Source: Xylaria sp. FL1777 (lineage: Eukaryota; Ascomycota; Sordariomycetes; Xylariales; Xylariaceae). Taken from it: 64,000 nucleotides of DNA. Each line of letters begins with the position of its first letter. Position 1 is the first letter of the stretch. The notes under the pieces were generated by a model that was not told where the DNA came from, searched no databases, and was given only the letters and a program-made list of their open reading frames with translations. Location of the stretch: the NCBI GenBank assembly GCA_022578965.1, contig MU400564.1, forward strand, positions 186,001 through 250,000, written 5' to 3'. Shown here in pieces: positions 25,270 through 36,253 of this stretch. A program made the translations under genes and the position numbers.

Positions 25270-26634
25270 TCACGAAGCATCGCTCCGTTTCGAGAATAGA
25301 GATGCCAACGGTGTGTCTTGGAAATAATCTATATCCTTCTGCCACCCCTTTTCAATCCAATCTCTCCCAACCCTCATAACATCAATAACCTGCTCTAGTG
25401 GGAATGGCAGAGGAGAATTCGGGGCTCTTCTAATGTACCAACCAATAAGGTGGACACCCGCATGGATCGCAATGCGGAATGCGAGATCATCGTCTTCTAG
25501 CAACCCGTAGCCTTCAATGAATCCCTCAATCGCCGGGATAGCACCACCGGTCTGCCAAAAGAGCCACCTTTCATATATGTCTCCTATCATCTGGCCAATG
25601 TCGTACGCACGGTGACCGAACTGAGTGAATTCCCAGTCGACGATAAATAATTTGCTCTTGCCATGATGTTGGGAACTAGGGGACGACAGATGAGTTGGAA
25701 CCAGAACACTTAATACTTGTCAGCTGTCTCAACCGCTAACTCAGTCATGTAGAAGGAGACATGACAATAATAGCAAAATTATAAATGAAATTAATGAAAT
25801 AACATACTTTCCAGTCCAGAAATCACCGTGGATGAGTCCCCAGTTCTTGTCCACATATCCGTCTTTAGAAGTCTTTTCAAACTCCTTCGCTGCCGCTTCT
25901 TTAACTTGCTGCAAAGCCAGCTGATGGCCGTCTAAGAGGTCGGGGAAGTTGGTTTCGAGCACCCTCAGGTGAGCATCGTAGGTGATTGCGTATTTCAATT
26001 TGCGCATGGGTTCATTATCACCGAAATCTTTCAACCTGGTGTTTGGAGACATCGACCAGTCATGAAATGAACGCAACCAACGGCCTATATCATGACCGAG
26101 GGATACCGCCACCGGTTTCGTAAGAATCTGGTTCCTAGCTGGAGATACAAGGACGGTCTTCAAATCATCTGCGGCCGGGAAATCTTCTAGAACCTGGATA
26201 TTTCTATCGCGGATGAAGAGATAGAGCCGCGGCGCCTTGACTCCTGTTACGCCTGATGGGAAGTCATTCAGCGCATCGAGCATGGACTCCTCGTAGAGCT
26301 ATATTATGCGTCAAGGAGTGTCAATCATTTGTTCACTGTATCAAGTTGGGAGACTGAATAGCAGGAAAATACATACGGTGCGTGATGCATCAATCGGCAA
26401 GTTCTTGTTAAGAGCCGCATGTTCTAGAGAATGTTTAATGATAACAGTAGTAGCTGTAACGGTGCCTTCGCCCCCTTGTTCATGAATGGGACGAACTAGT
26501 TTTCCACGGAAAACAAAATTGGTTGTTCCGTTGGTCAGATGTGTTAGTGAGGAGCAAGCGTAAGCCGTCTCCGAAAGCGCCTGATACACTTCATTGACAA
26601 GGCCATCTTTTTCTTCCTGGCTTAGTGGCGCCAT
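25270..26634 (-). CDS. APH/choline kinase-fold phosphotransferase
   Basis: A protein-kinase-like small-molecule kinase. Fungal members rarely have known substrates, and true aminoglycoside resistance is unlikely. Three exons (26634-26377, 26298-25808 and 25708-25270) total 1188 nt, or 395 residues. The N-lobe includes GTTNFVFRGKL, a glycine-rich ATP-contact region, and VIIKHSLE, with the likely ATP-anchoring lysine. The Brenner catalytic motif is LIHGDFWTGNVLV, with the Asp after His-Gly as catalytic base and the Asn restored by splicing at 25808/25708. The metal-binding Asp lies in LFIVDWEFTQFGHRAYDIG. An HHGKSK spacer loop sits between the two motifs. All key residues are present, so the enzyme should be active. 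The ATG at 26634 follows a TTG-initiated extension that I rejected. Confidence 0.87.
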
Positions 26635-27874
26635 AATCAATTTCGGTGGCCTATCGCTAGACGACGTTTGAGGGTTGTGTGCGTAAGGGGGTAGGTAGGT
26701 GTACGATGGTTGTTTACCTGTTAATTAGTGAGGAGTAATGTGCCTATAATCACGTTCTTGCAGCGCTGAATTGTGTTAGCTTGCGCGACCCATAATGGCT
26801 ACCTACCTACCGAAAGATCATATTGGACAACTACCTAGGTAGACAGCAGTATCCATAACAGCAATGTAAATATTAAACAATTTAAATTTCTGTGAGACTA
26901 GTTTATTTACGATTGATCATGAGGCCAAAGTAGCATCAAAACTTGTTAAAGCCATGAAGTAAGTCATGGAATCCAGGTGAGAAGAACGAAAAGAGTCCGA
27001 TGAGTCATTCACTACGACTTGAGGAACTAATATCCAATACCTAACAGGTTAGTTTATAATACGCCGAGTAGTATAAAAAAGAGGATAATTTTCTTGATAA
27101 TTATCTCCAATCACCATCTCCAGTCCTTACTTCATTGACCTCTTCCAGACCTTCATGTCCCAGGATTTTGAAGGAAAATTTACCGACTGGGCAAACATTA
27201 CCGCATAAGGCTCATTCGGCAACGGCCTCCTCACGTATGAGATCATAGTTTTAAATCAGTCATAATTCAGCAGATATTTCTGCGATAATCAGTCTGGAGA
27301 TGGCGGTATGCAGTTTTGTAGACTGTCTAGTCGTGGATATATCGCTATGCATGGAGTTATAAGAGTATAACAAGGGCTGATGTCAGGGCTTGGAACTGAG
27401 TGGTTGACTCTCTATTCTGCATACAATAATCTGTTATGGCTGCAAAAGTCCATGCCTCCCATCGGGGCTGTTGCCGAGCATGGTGGCTGTCCTTGAGTCT
27501 ATATACAATTAGTTCGGGGCTTCCTAACCTCCGTGGTCCGCCCATATGTCTCAGATTAGCGAGAGCTAAATAGCTTTACTTCTGGTACGCGAGACAGTCT
27601 CAATAAGTCTTAATTCAGTGCAGTACAGTTCCGGTGTCTTACCGAACTATGCATTCGGAGATAGCACAAGGTGTTCAGCTGGTTCAATGCGTGTAACAGT
27701 AGGTTATTATGTTCAATTTAGCTTATATTAACTCAATACCATCTACCATAGTACTGTCTATGCTCTGTGAGTGGCAATTGGTGAAGTAGAGTAGAGTGGG
27801 TGCAGAGTCATCCCTTAAAGTTTCTTCGCCCCATTTTAGTAGTACATTAGATGCGGTTAGAAGAGAGGACACTT
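26635..27874. other. Intergenic region between APH and GNAT genes
   Basis: About 1.2 kb, AT-rich, with the APH promoter at its left end and the 3' flank of the GNAT gene at its right. It contains CTACCTACCTACC near 26801 and CTACCTAGGTAG at 26831-26842, members of a motif family scattered through this window. No gene was supported. Confidence 0.5.
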
Positions 27875-28627
27875 TCAACTAGAATCCGGCTCTCGAGTAA
27901 GAAATATCAGCTCCGGCTTAGCTCTCTCGGCGAACTCTCCCCCGGTATCAAAAAGCATCTCCTCGATCTCCGCAGAAAATCCACATTTCTCATACAAACG
28001 TCTTCCCACCTTTGTGCCTTCGACAACGGCTTTCACTTGCGCCTTATCCGAAGCTTTAATGCCCCATGAAACAAGTGCCGTACCTGCACCCAAGCGCTGA
28101 TAATCTGGGTGAACAGCTAAGAGTTCGAGAACTAAAACGTAGGTGTTATTAGTTACAAGACTTTAGTTCATGATTAGAAGCTACGTCAACGTACCGTAAA
28201 CTCCGTTCCCACGAGAGTCTCTTACAGCTTGTGATCGTAGCTTCACGTAATCTTTCCAGAGCGCAGCCATGAACTTTCGATCGTTCAAGTCTGGCCAAAA
28301 CTCTTCCGCGTTCTCGGCTTCTTCCAGCTTCTCAGGCGGGATGTCTTTCATGTGTGTCCAGACAGCCAGGCCAACTACCTGCTCTTTTACTGTTGCACTC
28401 TCTTCAACAGATACGACAGCCTTTAAAAACACGGACTCTGGCGAGGTATTCTTCCATGTCATCAAGCGATTGGATCCCTGTACTCGACCGGACGGGGTAG
28501 CATGATTTGGAAAGTAGCTATCTACAAACACTTCATTGTGGCCGAAGCTTTCAGAAACGATTCTAAAGCATTCTGGTATGTCTTCGTCGCTAACGAAGGT
28601 AACATCTACCTTGGTGGATGAACTCAT
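27875..28627 (-). CDS. GNAT-family N-acetyltransferase
   Basis: Transfers an acetyl group from acetyl-CoA to an unknown amine. Two exons (28627-28195 and 28131-27875) give 229 residues. The N-terminal part MSSSTKVDVTFVSDEDIPECFRIVSESFG is the usual first GNAT strand and helix. The intron falls just before the core strand VLELLAVHPDYQRLGAGTAL. In that segment, the Gln/Arg-x-x-Gly-x-Gly/Ala loop (QRLGAG) binds the acetyl-CoA pyrophosphate. The downstream GRRLYEKCGF is the conserved motif B tail. An in-frame ATG 93 bases upstream (28720) would add 31 residues, but MSSSTK fits family starts better. Its neighbours are an APH-fold kinase and an MFS pump, which together look like small-molecule modification functions. 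Confidence 0.88.
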
Positions 28628-31600
28628 AATTTTTGGGCGAGGGCTCTCGTAAATGAATGAATATATGCGAACACAGAAAAGGGTTAGAGGCGGGGGTTGT
28701 GGATAAATGTGGGATGGCATTCATCGGAGTCTGATGATCTGACATAATACGTACTGCTTAATTGCTTACCTAGGTATGTACATTAGCTTATTTGGTGTTA
28801 AACTGGCTAGGGGTAACTTCATTAATAGCTGAACGTTTGCTTTCTTCCATAGCATTAAGGAGTAACAACTGGCTTTATGAATATGCACACAGCTTTAGTT
28901 TGCTTTATGTCAGAGGTTGTTGTCTCGGATTGAGTAGATAGCCCATATGTAGTCACATGATAGGTGTAAAAGGGGTCAGTAGCCATAGGAGTAGGTAAGT
29001 TGGTCAATTGAACCCTAGGGCTTCCTAATACCAGTTCTTCTACTTCTACTGCAAAAGAGATATGCCGAGGCCTAGGGGGGTGAACAAAAAAAGACCCAAA
29101 TGCAACAATCCTGTTTGGAGTCGATGATTTTGAAGGCTATATAAAGAAATAAACTATACTAGTGAATAGGTAAGTCGAAATGATTTTACGAAGTTGATAT
29201 TTCTGCTAGGGGACACGATCTAATGTAGCAAGTACATTCAAACAGGGCCATCAAAATAGGAGATAGAGCGATAAAAAAGGGGGCGCGCGCGGGGGGATGT
29301 TTCGTACGATTTACCATCTATAATGTAGACTTAAATACGAATTATATTTCGAACGTTATGAGCGGCAAGCTCAATAAAGTGAACATAAAATTGGTGTAAC
29401 CAAACTAGACTAAATATATTTACGTTTGTTAAGGAGAAAACAGAAGAAGTGTCTTACCCAGGGGCAAAGAGTGTGTAGGATAACTAGGCTATTTATACAA
29501 AGTATCGAGCGTATAGAAGGGGTCGAGTACGTCTAGAACATCGGCAGTTTCTTATGAGTGATTGATCATATTCCTCAAAAGTCAAACCCCGGTATGCACA
29601 TAGGGACAAAGCAAATTAATCGATGTAAGGGCCGTCAGAGATCCAACGTAGTCAGCTTCATATATGCATGTATCTTGCGCTTTTTTAAATCAGCTCATTC
29701 TGTGCATTCTTTATTTTATCAAAAATGATACTGTAAAAAAGGATTTAAGTACCATATGGATAAACACACATTTATTCCGTTACGGTTTGGCGTTTCGGAC
29801 TGTTGGTCTCCTTAAACATCACCACGCAAGATAAATAGCGCTTGCTTCAAATCCATTGAAACGAAATGACGAAGACTTTACGAAAACATGGTCCAAACTT
29901 GATGGTACATAATATCACAAGTACGGAACTAACACTACCAGTCTATCAATAATAATGAAATCTATAACCCAATCCATATCGTCGTCTAATACCCAACCCC
30001 TTAATCTAGCGCGTACAAATGTCGTTTTCCGTGATTAAACAATGCGAAATATTATGGCATCCTATAATGCCAATCACCCAAGCCAATCTAGTACCGTCGC
30101 CTCGTAACTCCCGTGACTCGTTCATACCTCCGTGCTTCCCGTATTCAGGTTCGTTGTGAAATAAATCACCGCATGACTCCATTTAGGTTAGGTAGCTGAT
30201 AATTCGCTCGCCGTAAAGGTACCAAGTGATCAAGAAGATCAACACAAGCCAGAGAACCACTCTCTGCCACTGTCTAGGCTGCCAACGTCTGTGCCCCCGC
30301 CACTCGATTTCGAACCATTCCCGCAAGACCATGCAAAATCTCGATTGTTCTAAAATAAACTCAATCACGCCGTCGAGGTAAGTACTTCTGCTGAGTTTCG
30401 TTGTTCTGGTGGCCCATGAGCATCACTATCAAAGCTCAACCAATGCTCACAGAGTGTACGACCTACAACCGATTCCACAGCCGATCACCATAAAGCATTA
30501 ATCATAAGATAGCCAGCCAATCAATTCGAGAGGATAAGTCGGTACTACAAACTAATCTAGGTTAGTTCACTGTTCTAGCAGACAGTCGAAGCGAATAATA
30601 TTTCAGCGAGTAATTCTCATTGACGGCGTATAAAGAGCATATCTTTAAGGAGTCTATACTGGCGATATTCTGCGAAACCTCCAAGACGTTAAAAGCGGCT
30701 ATGTAATATTACCGAATATTCATTCTAATTATGATTCAAATTCATCTTCAACATTTACGCGAGTCGGCTATCATCGGGCAATCAATATCAGATACGATGG
30801 GTCTTATATAGCTCTTAAAACACTGTCAGACACTCGATCCACCAAGCCGCTGGAAACAGAGATTTAGCTAGCGAAACCCAGAACTTGATGTTCAAGACGG
30901 CCTTCTATAGTATCGTAAATGCTAGACTAGTCGGAGTCGCAGTCGACTATAAAGAGCAACGATTCAAAGAGTACGGATAACAGACACGGTCTGAAGTATA
31001 GGTGTGAAACCCAATTTTAATGACATGGGATATCACGGCTAAGATCTCACTGGATTTTTTGGATTCAGTCATGGGGTATAATGCGATGGAGCTTTGCATA
31101 CATCGTAGAGAAATGTAAGTTACCCAAGCACAAATGAACCCCATTGAGAGGACAAGGGTTTGAACACAGCAGGGTGGAGTTAGAAGTAGACACATTCAGA
31201 TAAAAGCATGCAATTGGAGAAGATCGCTGGGATTGGTTATCGGTGGTGAAGATAATATCTATCACTGCTACTCAATTGACGTTGCCTGCGGTTGTTATCT
31301 CGACGATGATAGCTCATGAAATTCAGCTGTTTTGTTGTAGAAGTTTTAGCGCCACGCGCCACTGGCCGGGTAAGTACTCATTAGCAGCTGAATTCGCAAC
31401 GGATAGTATCTACATAGCTCGTAGATTGGCCTTGACTCTCGAATCGTGGCCTGCATCTGGCGATTTGGCGTAGCGAATCACGCCCGCGGGACGATGTAAC
31501 GCGTGCGGCATATCTCGCGAGGACGGAGATATGCACAAGGTGGCTTTCAGTGGGTGGGGATTGCAAGCGACTTAAGCGGCAGTGTAGACAATAATACGCC

Positions 31601-31904
31601 AGCGATGCGATGATATCGAGTCCAGAGACCGAGTTCCCGGCTGTGTGTTGCATTCACTGTAATGACGCATGTTTGGTTGTAGAATCCAACAACGCCTTCA
31701 TCTGTATAGGGGCACGGGAACGGAAGCGAGTTAGATCTGCCACCTTACCGACCGATGCAGGCAGCCCAATAAAGCCTTCGACGGAGAGAACCCGGGGTTT
31801 TAGCTCTTGAGTGCGGCGAATTGTCTCACTCGTACCATGAAATTGTCACTAGATCGTCAACAAAGCGCATGAAGACTGCCTAATTGTGCTTCTTGCATTT
31901 GCAT
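28628..31904. other. Long gene-poor region
   Basis: About 3.3 kb with no complete gene I can support. It includes an AT-rich tract, a short GC-rich run GGGCGCGCGCGGGGGGATG at 29281-29299, and scattered small frames. One minus-strand frame at 30183-30420 looks more protein-like than the rest and is listed separately. Frames at 31243-31810 have no family features. The GNAT promoter lies at the left end. Decayed transposon DNA is possible, but I saw no terminal repeats or transposase motifs. Confidence 0.45.
30183..30420 (-). other. Exon-like open frame with C-terminal membrane helix (uncertain)
   Basis: A minus-strand open frame without an ATG. Its C-terminal 61 codons end at a TAA at 30183. 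The translated segment is rich in Trp and Arg (REWFEIEWRGHRRWQPRQWQ). It then enters a clear hydrophobic helix, VVLWLVLIFLITWYLYG, and ends shortly after. The composition is more like a real type II or tail-anchored protein end than random frame. No start codon or convincing upstream exon was found, although a possible acceptor (CTCAGCAG) occurs just upstream. I do not recognise the family. Confidence 0.25.
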
Positions 31905-33125
31905 TCACCTGCGCATGCAAAGGTTTGTTTGGATAATCCACTTCTGGCCGGCTATTACTTCGCGGCCCTCGTGCTAATCGAGACACGCTTCTCAGTATCT
32001 CAATCAAATGGAAAGTGACAACGGCTGCCCGAAAAGTGAAAATCCGGACTTACCAATAAGCAGTTGTCACCGTGCTTGTGAAGAAGAAGCATCCCGGTTT
32101 CTGGAGGTACGACGAGCTCCTCTCGCGCTGATTTGCGATCATTGGGGTAGAACACCGTCTCTCCACCCAAAATGCCTTCAGCCGCCGAAGTCAAATACAA
32201 CAACGCTGTCCAGGTCGTTTTGGCACGGATATTCTCAGACCCATTGTCGGATGGAACATCGACTAGGTTATAATCGTCGTCTACGTAGTAGAAGCTCGTG
32301 GTTAGTGTCACAGTAGATAATATCGGGATGCATGGTCAGCTTAGCACTACTACCACATGGATGACGCCACCGAGCGCATACAAGGCGTAGAATAACAAGT
32401 ACTGTGTGGAAAGCAATGCGCAAACAAGCCACCAACCACTCTAGGGTATTGAGAGGGGTCGGGTCATGCCACCCGATTATTAAACGTGGCCAAGACTAGC
32501 GCGGATGACCCGATGTGTGCGAGGAAGAGAGGCTACAAGTGAGAATATCCAATGGGGCTGGGTAGCGTCACGCGATTCCACATACAATGACAATCGAAGA
32601 ACTGAGTTTTGGAATACCGATACACTCGCACATTCTGATTGAGTCCTACGACCTCACCGCCCCTATTTGTCTACATTAGCGGTGAGCTTAGGACGTAGAG
32701 CACCGACCAGAGCCTACTTACCACAGATGCTTGACGGAATCTTGTAGTACCGCGTCCTTTAGCCCTGTCTGAAGCCATAGCTTCTGGGCAAACTGAGCAT
32801 CCTGGACCTGGAAGCGGTCGTTGACTCGGGTTGCTTCCCCTCGCTTCGGGCGACCCGGCGTCGTCGTCAATGGCAGACCAGACAGAAAGGCGAGATAATC
32901 CCGACATAAACTCTTAGGCCAGAAGTTCCGTAGTAAGACAATCTGATCTCGGAATGCCGGGATGGGTGCCTCCAAGACGAGCTGGGTTACCGGCAATGTA
33001 GGCTTGAAGGGTGGCCAGCTTATGGCAGCCGCAGCCGCATCTGCATCTGGGTGGTGGTTTGTGATATCAAATCTCTTATTATGTGACAAGGATTGTCTTC
33101 CAACAGCTTTATTCTTATTCCCCAT
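31905..33125 (-). CDS. 2-oxoglutarate/Fe(II)-dependent dioxygenase, prolyl 4-hydroxylase-like fold
   Basis: A non-haem iron oxygenase, probably hydroxylating a protein or small molecule. The substrate is unknown. Four exons (33125-32722, 32662-32586, 32280-32054 and 31973-31905) total 777 nt, or 258 residues, all in phase. The conserved GGEVVGLNQNVRVYRYSK precedes FDCHYDD, whose His160 and Asp162 form the HxD iron-binding pair. This pair is split by the 305-bp third intron. TTWTALLYLTSAAEGILGGETVFYP is the central jelly-roll strand. The distal iron ligand His237 opens the last 23-codon exon (HEGREVIAGQKWI), with Lys247 the likely 2-oxoglutarate contact. The N-terminal 60 residues are polar. 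Because the third ligand is on a tiny last exon, automatic annotation could easily miss it. Confidence 0.87.
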
Positions 33126-33744
33126 GTCTCACGTTGCCCAGGTGTTGTCGTGAAAGCGATTGGTGGCGTACAGGCGGGGAGGTTTAGAACCTTCATGCAT
33201 GCATGAGGGACGTTGATGAAGTTGAAGCATTGTGTTTACTCATCATCTGTGGAGAAGAGCTGAGTAGTAAGTACAGTACTCAGGGCAAGTTGCATACAGT
33301 GCTAGGCTAAGAAGAAATCAGCCTGGAGTACACAGTAGATAGACGATCAGGATACTGTATCTAAGTGACCGCAAAGCCACCTAGTATACCGGTAACCCCT
33401 CGCAGCAAACGTCGAAAGCTCAGTCATGTGTAGCTATTAAAGAACCATGGAGGTGTTCTCGTGTATCCTAGCATACTTACCCAGTATACTTGGTCTATAT
33501 TCTATATATATTCCAGCCTACAGTGTCCAATCACCACCCGAGCCCGCAGAGACTGGGACAGGTCTTTCTGGAGGGCCATCGAAAAAAGTAACCCTTCCCG
33601 GTCACATTTGCGTCAAACGTCCACTTTGTTTGTTGCCGTCCATCGGGCCAAGAGAGAATGGTGCGCTAGGCCCTAGAAATTGTCGAGGGAGACTCAATAA
33701 GTACGACCAGGAAGAGATCAATGTAATTACGCAGGGTTTGAAGA
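33126..33744. other. Intergenic region between dioxygenase and hypothetical gene
   Basis: About 620 bp, including the dioxygenase promoter. A frame at 33447-33788 overlaps the next gene's start in another frame. It contains runs such as YIPAYSVQSPPEPAETG without family identity, and I do not call it. A 5' exon of the downstream hypothetical gene could lie here. Confidence 0.4.
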
Positions 33745-34434
33745 ATGAGCCACTTGAGCGAGTTCTCCAATGTGTTGGGCTATGTTAAGAGGCTTCTTAG
33801 AGAAGAGGTGCCAGCCATTGAGATAATGCGGCGGGGCCACGGCCGACTCGGTTTAGCTGTCCGGTTCCCCCTGGCCGGGACGCCATCATTGAGCCAGATC
33901 ACGGGGTTCTATTCGCGTCTCAACATTGTAGTCGAGAGTTCGCGACTTCAGCATGAACGAAAGAGAATGCACAGGAAATTCATAACCGAAGCATACCTCG
34001 CGCATCGTGCTGCCCAATACCAGCCACGATGGGGCACGAAGTATCATCTCCGGGGTTGCCTAGCCCACATCACCAAAGCACTTCGGCTCATGGAAAGGAG
34101 CAAGGAATACGACGACGATCAGCCGGTACACTGGAGTGAGGTGTATCGCAAAGAGCCCCTGCAAGAACACCAAGCGCCGGAAGAATACTGGCTGCTGTTG
34201 AAGCTGAAGAGTCTTTTGCCGTTGCTGCGACTCTCGGTGCGTATTCTTCGACTCATCCTCCGAGACTGTTCAGCGACGTGGGATGAGTGGGAAGCTAGCC
34301 TGTATCGGAGGGAGTGGTTACAGCAATTTATCCTCGACTCGAGGATGTCGTTCAGTAGGGCCCTTGTTCATGCGCCGCGACGGGTTGACCTTGTCGGGTC
34401 AAGCAGTCTAGAGGCTAGGTCTCTAGAACATTGA
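33745..34434 (+). CDS. Hypothetical protein, helical and basic
   Basis: A 229-codon open frame with an ATG and no recognisable domain. The protein is rich in Leu, Arg and Glu and looks mostly helical. It includes a long amphipathic stretch, LLLKLKSLLPLLRLSVRI, that could pack as a helix or coiled coil. A Tyr/Trp-rich middle section (RWGTKYHLRGC) precedes an acidic segment. There is no signal peptide. It sits alone between the minus-strand dioxygenase and AIM11. Length and uninterrupted frame favour a real gene, but an upstream exon or a lineage-specific pseudogene cannot be excluded. Confidence 0.5.
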   Translation: MSHLSEFSNVLGYVKRLLREEVPAIEIMRRGHGRLGLAVRFPLAGTPSLSQITGFYSRLNIVVESSRLQHERKRMHRKFITEAYLAHRAAQYQPRWGTKYHLRGCLAHITKALRLMERSKEYDDDQPVHWSEVYRKEPLQEHQAPEEYWLLLKLKSLLPLLRLSVRILRLILRDCSATWDEWEASLYRREWLQQFILDSRMSFSRALVHAPRRVDLVGSSSLEARSLEH

Positions 34435-34802
34435 ATGGCGTTGAGGAGATATGCATTTAAGCAGCTCTATTTTATCTAAACCTAGGATCAAGGATATCCA
34501 TCTATCAGTAGACCCACTTAGTCGACCATGTTGAAAACAAGTGCCCCAAAATAAATCTGGGGAAACATCTACATGTAGGCTAGTATTATTAGGTCGGTAC
34601 CGGTATCTGTGTTGCATCTTCTCCTCAACTTCACGCACCAGTTCGCCGGCCAGCCTCCAACTTCTCACTCTCTAAAATTAGGTAATTGGACCAGCCGTGA
34701 TATCACATTCTTTTCTATAGGCTACTCAAGTCCCAATCAACTCGGCGCATCTCCGGTACCCGAAAGCTGAAGCAGTAGAGCAGGCGAAGCATCGCAAGCA
34801 AG
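34435..34802. other. Short intergenic region upstream of AIM11
   Basis: About 370 bp, likely the AIM11 promoter and leader plus the 3' flank of the preceding hypothetical gene. No coding frame was supported. Confidence 0.5.
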
Positions 34803-35408
34803 ATGTGGTCGTTCGGCACGACAATGACGATGCCAAAAGACAGCGAGTCGGTGTCAAAAGCACCTCCACAATCATCTTCTCACCTCCCTCACCTGGATCC
34901 GATATCTCAGACACCCGCCACCGCCGCTGCCGCTACGTCATCATTACCCGAGACTCGATCGTCCATTCTATCGCAACGTTCGCTGAAGCAGCTGGGACTC
35001 TTCTTCGCGGGTGCTGGCTTTCTCTCCCTTGCCACATTAATCACTAGACGATCGATAGTTAGGAAACATATGGCCACATTACCTAGATTTTACACGCAGA
35101 GCAATCGTCCAGTTACTAAGACCGACTCCGATGGCTCTCTTATCGCCCTCGAAGCCCTCAACTTAGCAACACTCAATGTGTTGGGTTTTGCCATCATGAT
35201 GACCGGTGGCACCTCCTGGGCCTTCGACATTTCGAGTATCGACGACTTGAGAAGGATGGCCCGGAAACACATTGGTGGTTCTGGAGGGAGGACCGACGAG
35301 GAGGCAGAACGGGAAGTAGAAGAATGGGTTGCTAAGGTCCTGCTGCGGAAGGAAAAGCAACAAGAGGCAGCGGCAGTGGCAGCGAAGGGAGAGGGCAAGG
35401 TGGACTAG
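34803..35408 (+). CDS. AIM11: Altered inheritance of mitochondria protein 11 (Aim11) family
   Basis: A single-exon gene of 201 residues. The fungal Aim11 family is named from a yeast mutant with altered mitochondrial genome inheritance, and its biochemical role is unknown. The hallmark is SLKQLGLFFAGAGFLSLATLITRRSIVRK (about residues 60-88), a membrane helix followed by a basic stop. A second hydrophobic stretch is LNLATLNVLGFAIMMTGGTSW. The first 55 residues are a Ser/Pro/Ala-rich variable arm. The C-terminus is charged and helical (EEAEREVEEWVAKVLLRKEKQ). Two helices fit a small mitochondrial or ER membrane protein. The start is the first ATG, and a few residues of uncertainty remain. Confidence 0.85.
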   Translation: MWSFGTTMTMPKDSESVSKAPPQSSSHLPHLDPISQTPATAAAATSSLPETRSSILSQRSLKQLGLFFAGAGFLSLATLITRRSIVRKHMATLPRFYTQSNRPVTKTDSDGSLIALEALNLATLNVLGFAIMMTGGTSWAFDISSIDDLRRMARKHIGGSGGRTDEEAEREVEEWVAKVLLRKEKQQEAAAVAAKGEGKVD

Positions 35409-36253
35409 ACAAGAGCGCAGCAAAAAAAAGGTGAGAAACATGTCTCGTTCTTTGGGACTTCTAGGTGGCTCCAGGGGACCCTGGAGCGTCTCTAGACCAC
35501 GTTGCTGTGTGGCGTATGTGTGCTGTGCGGTTCCCTCACCGACCCTTGGCGGGCCTTTAACCCGGTTCCTACCACCTAGGTCATCTTGCCAATGTGGTGG
35601 TGTCATCGGGCATTTGTTGTCGCTGCCTAAATTCACACGCCTCGGCGGTGTACCTGAGCCATGGCAACCTACCCAGGTATTCTCGTGCCCTGCGTCGTTG
35701 ACACATTCCCACAACCTCGAGTAACCAGAGGGATTGTATCTCTATTATTTTCGGTTACACTGTACACTGCATTTGAGACCAATAGAAAGCCGATCCCGTT
35801 TCCACTACCCAGGTTACCGGGCAAGTGGAAGAAGATTCCTTATACGGTCACGCCCGGGCCGGTCCATTTATCATCGGCATTTGCTCTTAGCAGCAACATC
35901 TTGATGCCTACGTCCAGCCCTCACTTCGTTCTCCACTTATAAGTGATTATGTATGCACTAGTTCTTCCCACCCGTGACCACGAAGGCCTTGCATTACTAT
36001 TTATTGCTTATTCCTCTTTACAGTTCCGCTGGATGTAAACAAGACATCCAACTACTTCCTAGTCCCCAACACTTTCCTTCTGCCTGTACCAGTCACTACA
36101 TTCCGCCACATAGAAGCTCATATGAAGATCAAGTCATTTCTGAAGCCGAGTCCCATCATCGAGAGCAAGGTGCTTACCTCAGTAGCCTACACTCAACGGC
36201 TCACCAAACTAGGACTCGTTAGGATACTGGTAGCTTTCTCAGGTTAAATAGTC
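35409..36253. other. Intergenic region downstream of AIM11
   Basis: About 850 bp. A 93-codon frame with an ATG at 35661-35942 is present but shows no domain, signal or conserved pattern, so I leave it uncalled. An antisense frame over the end of AIM11 (35163-35714) is composition-driven. The right end probably holds the promoter of the next gene. Confidence 0.4.

Noticed and set aside
35661..35942. 93-codon ATG frame downstream of AIM11
   Set aside because: No domain, signal peptide or membrane helix of note. The frame length is within chance for this composition.
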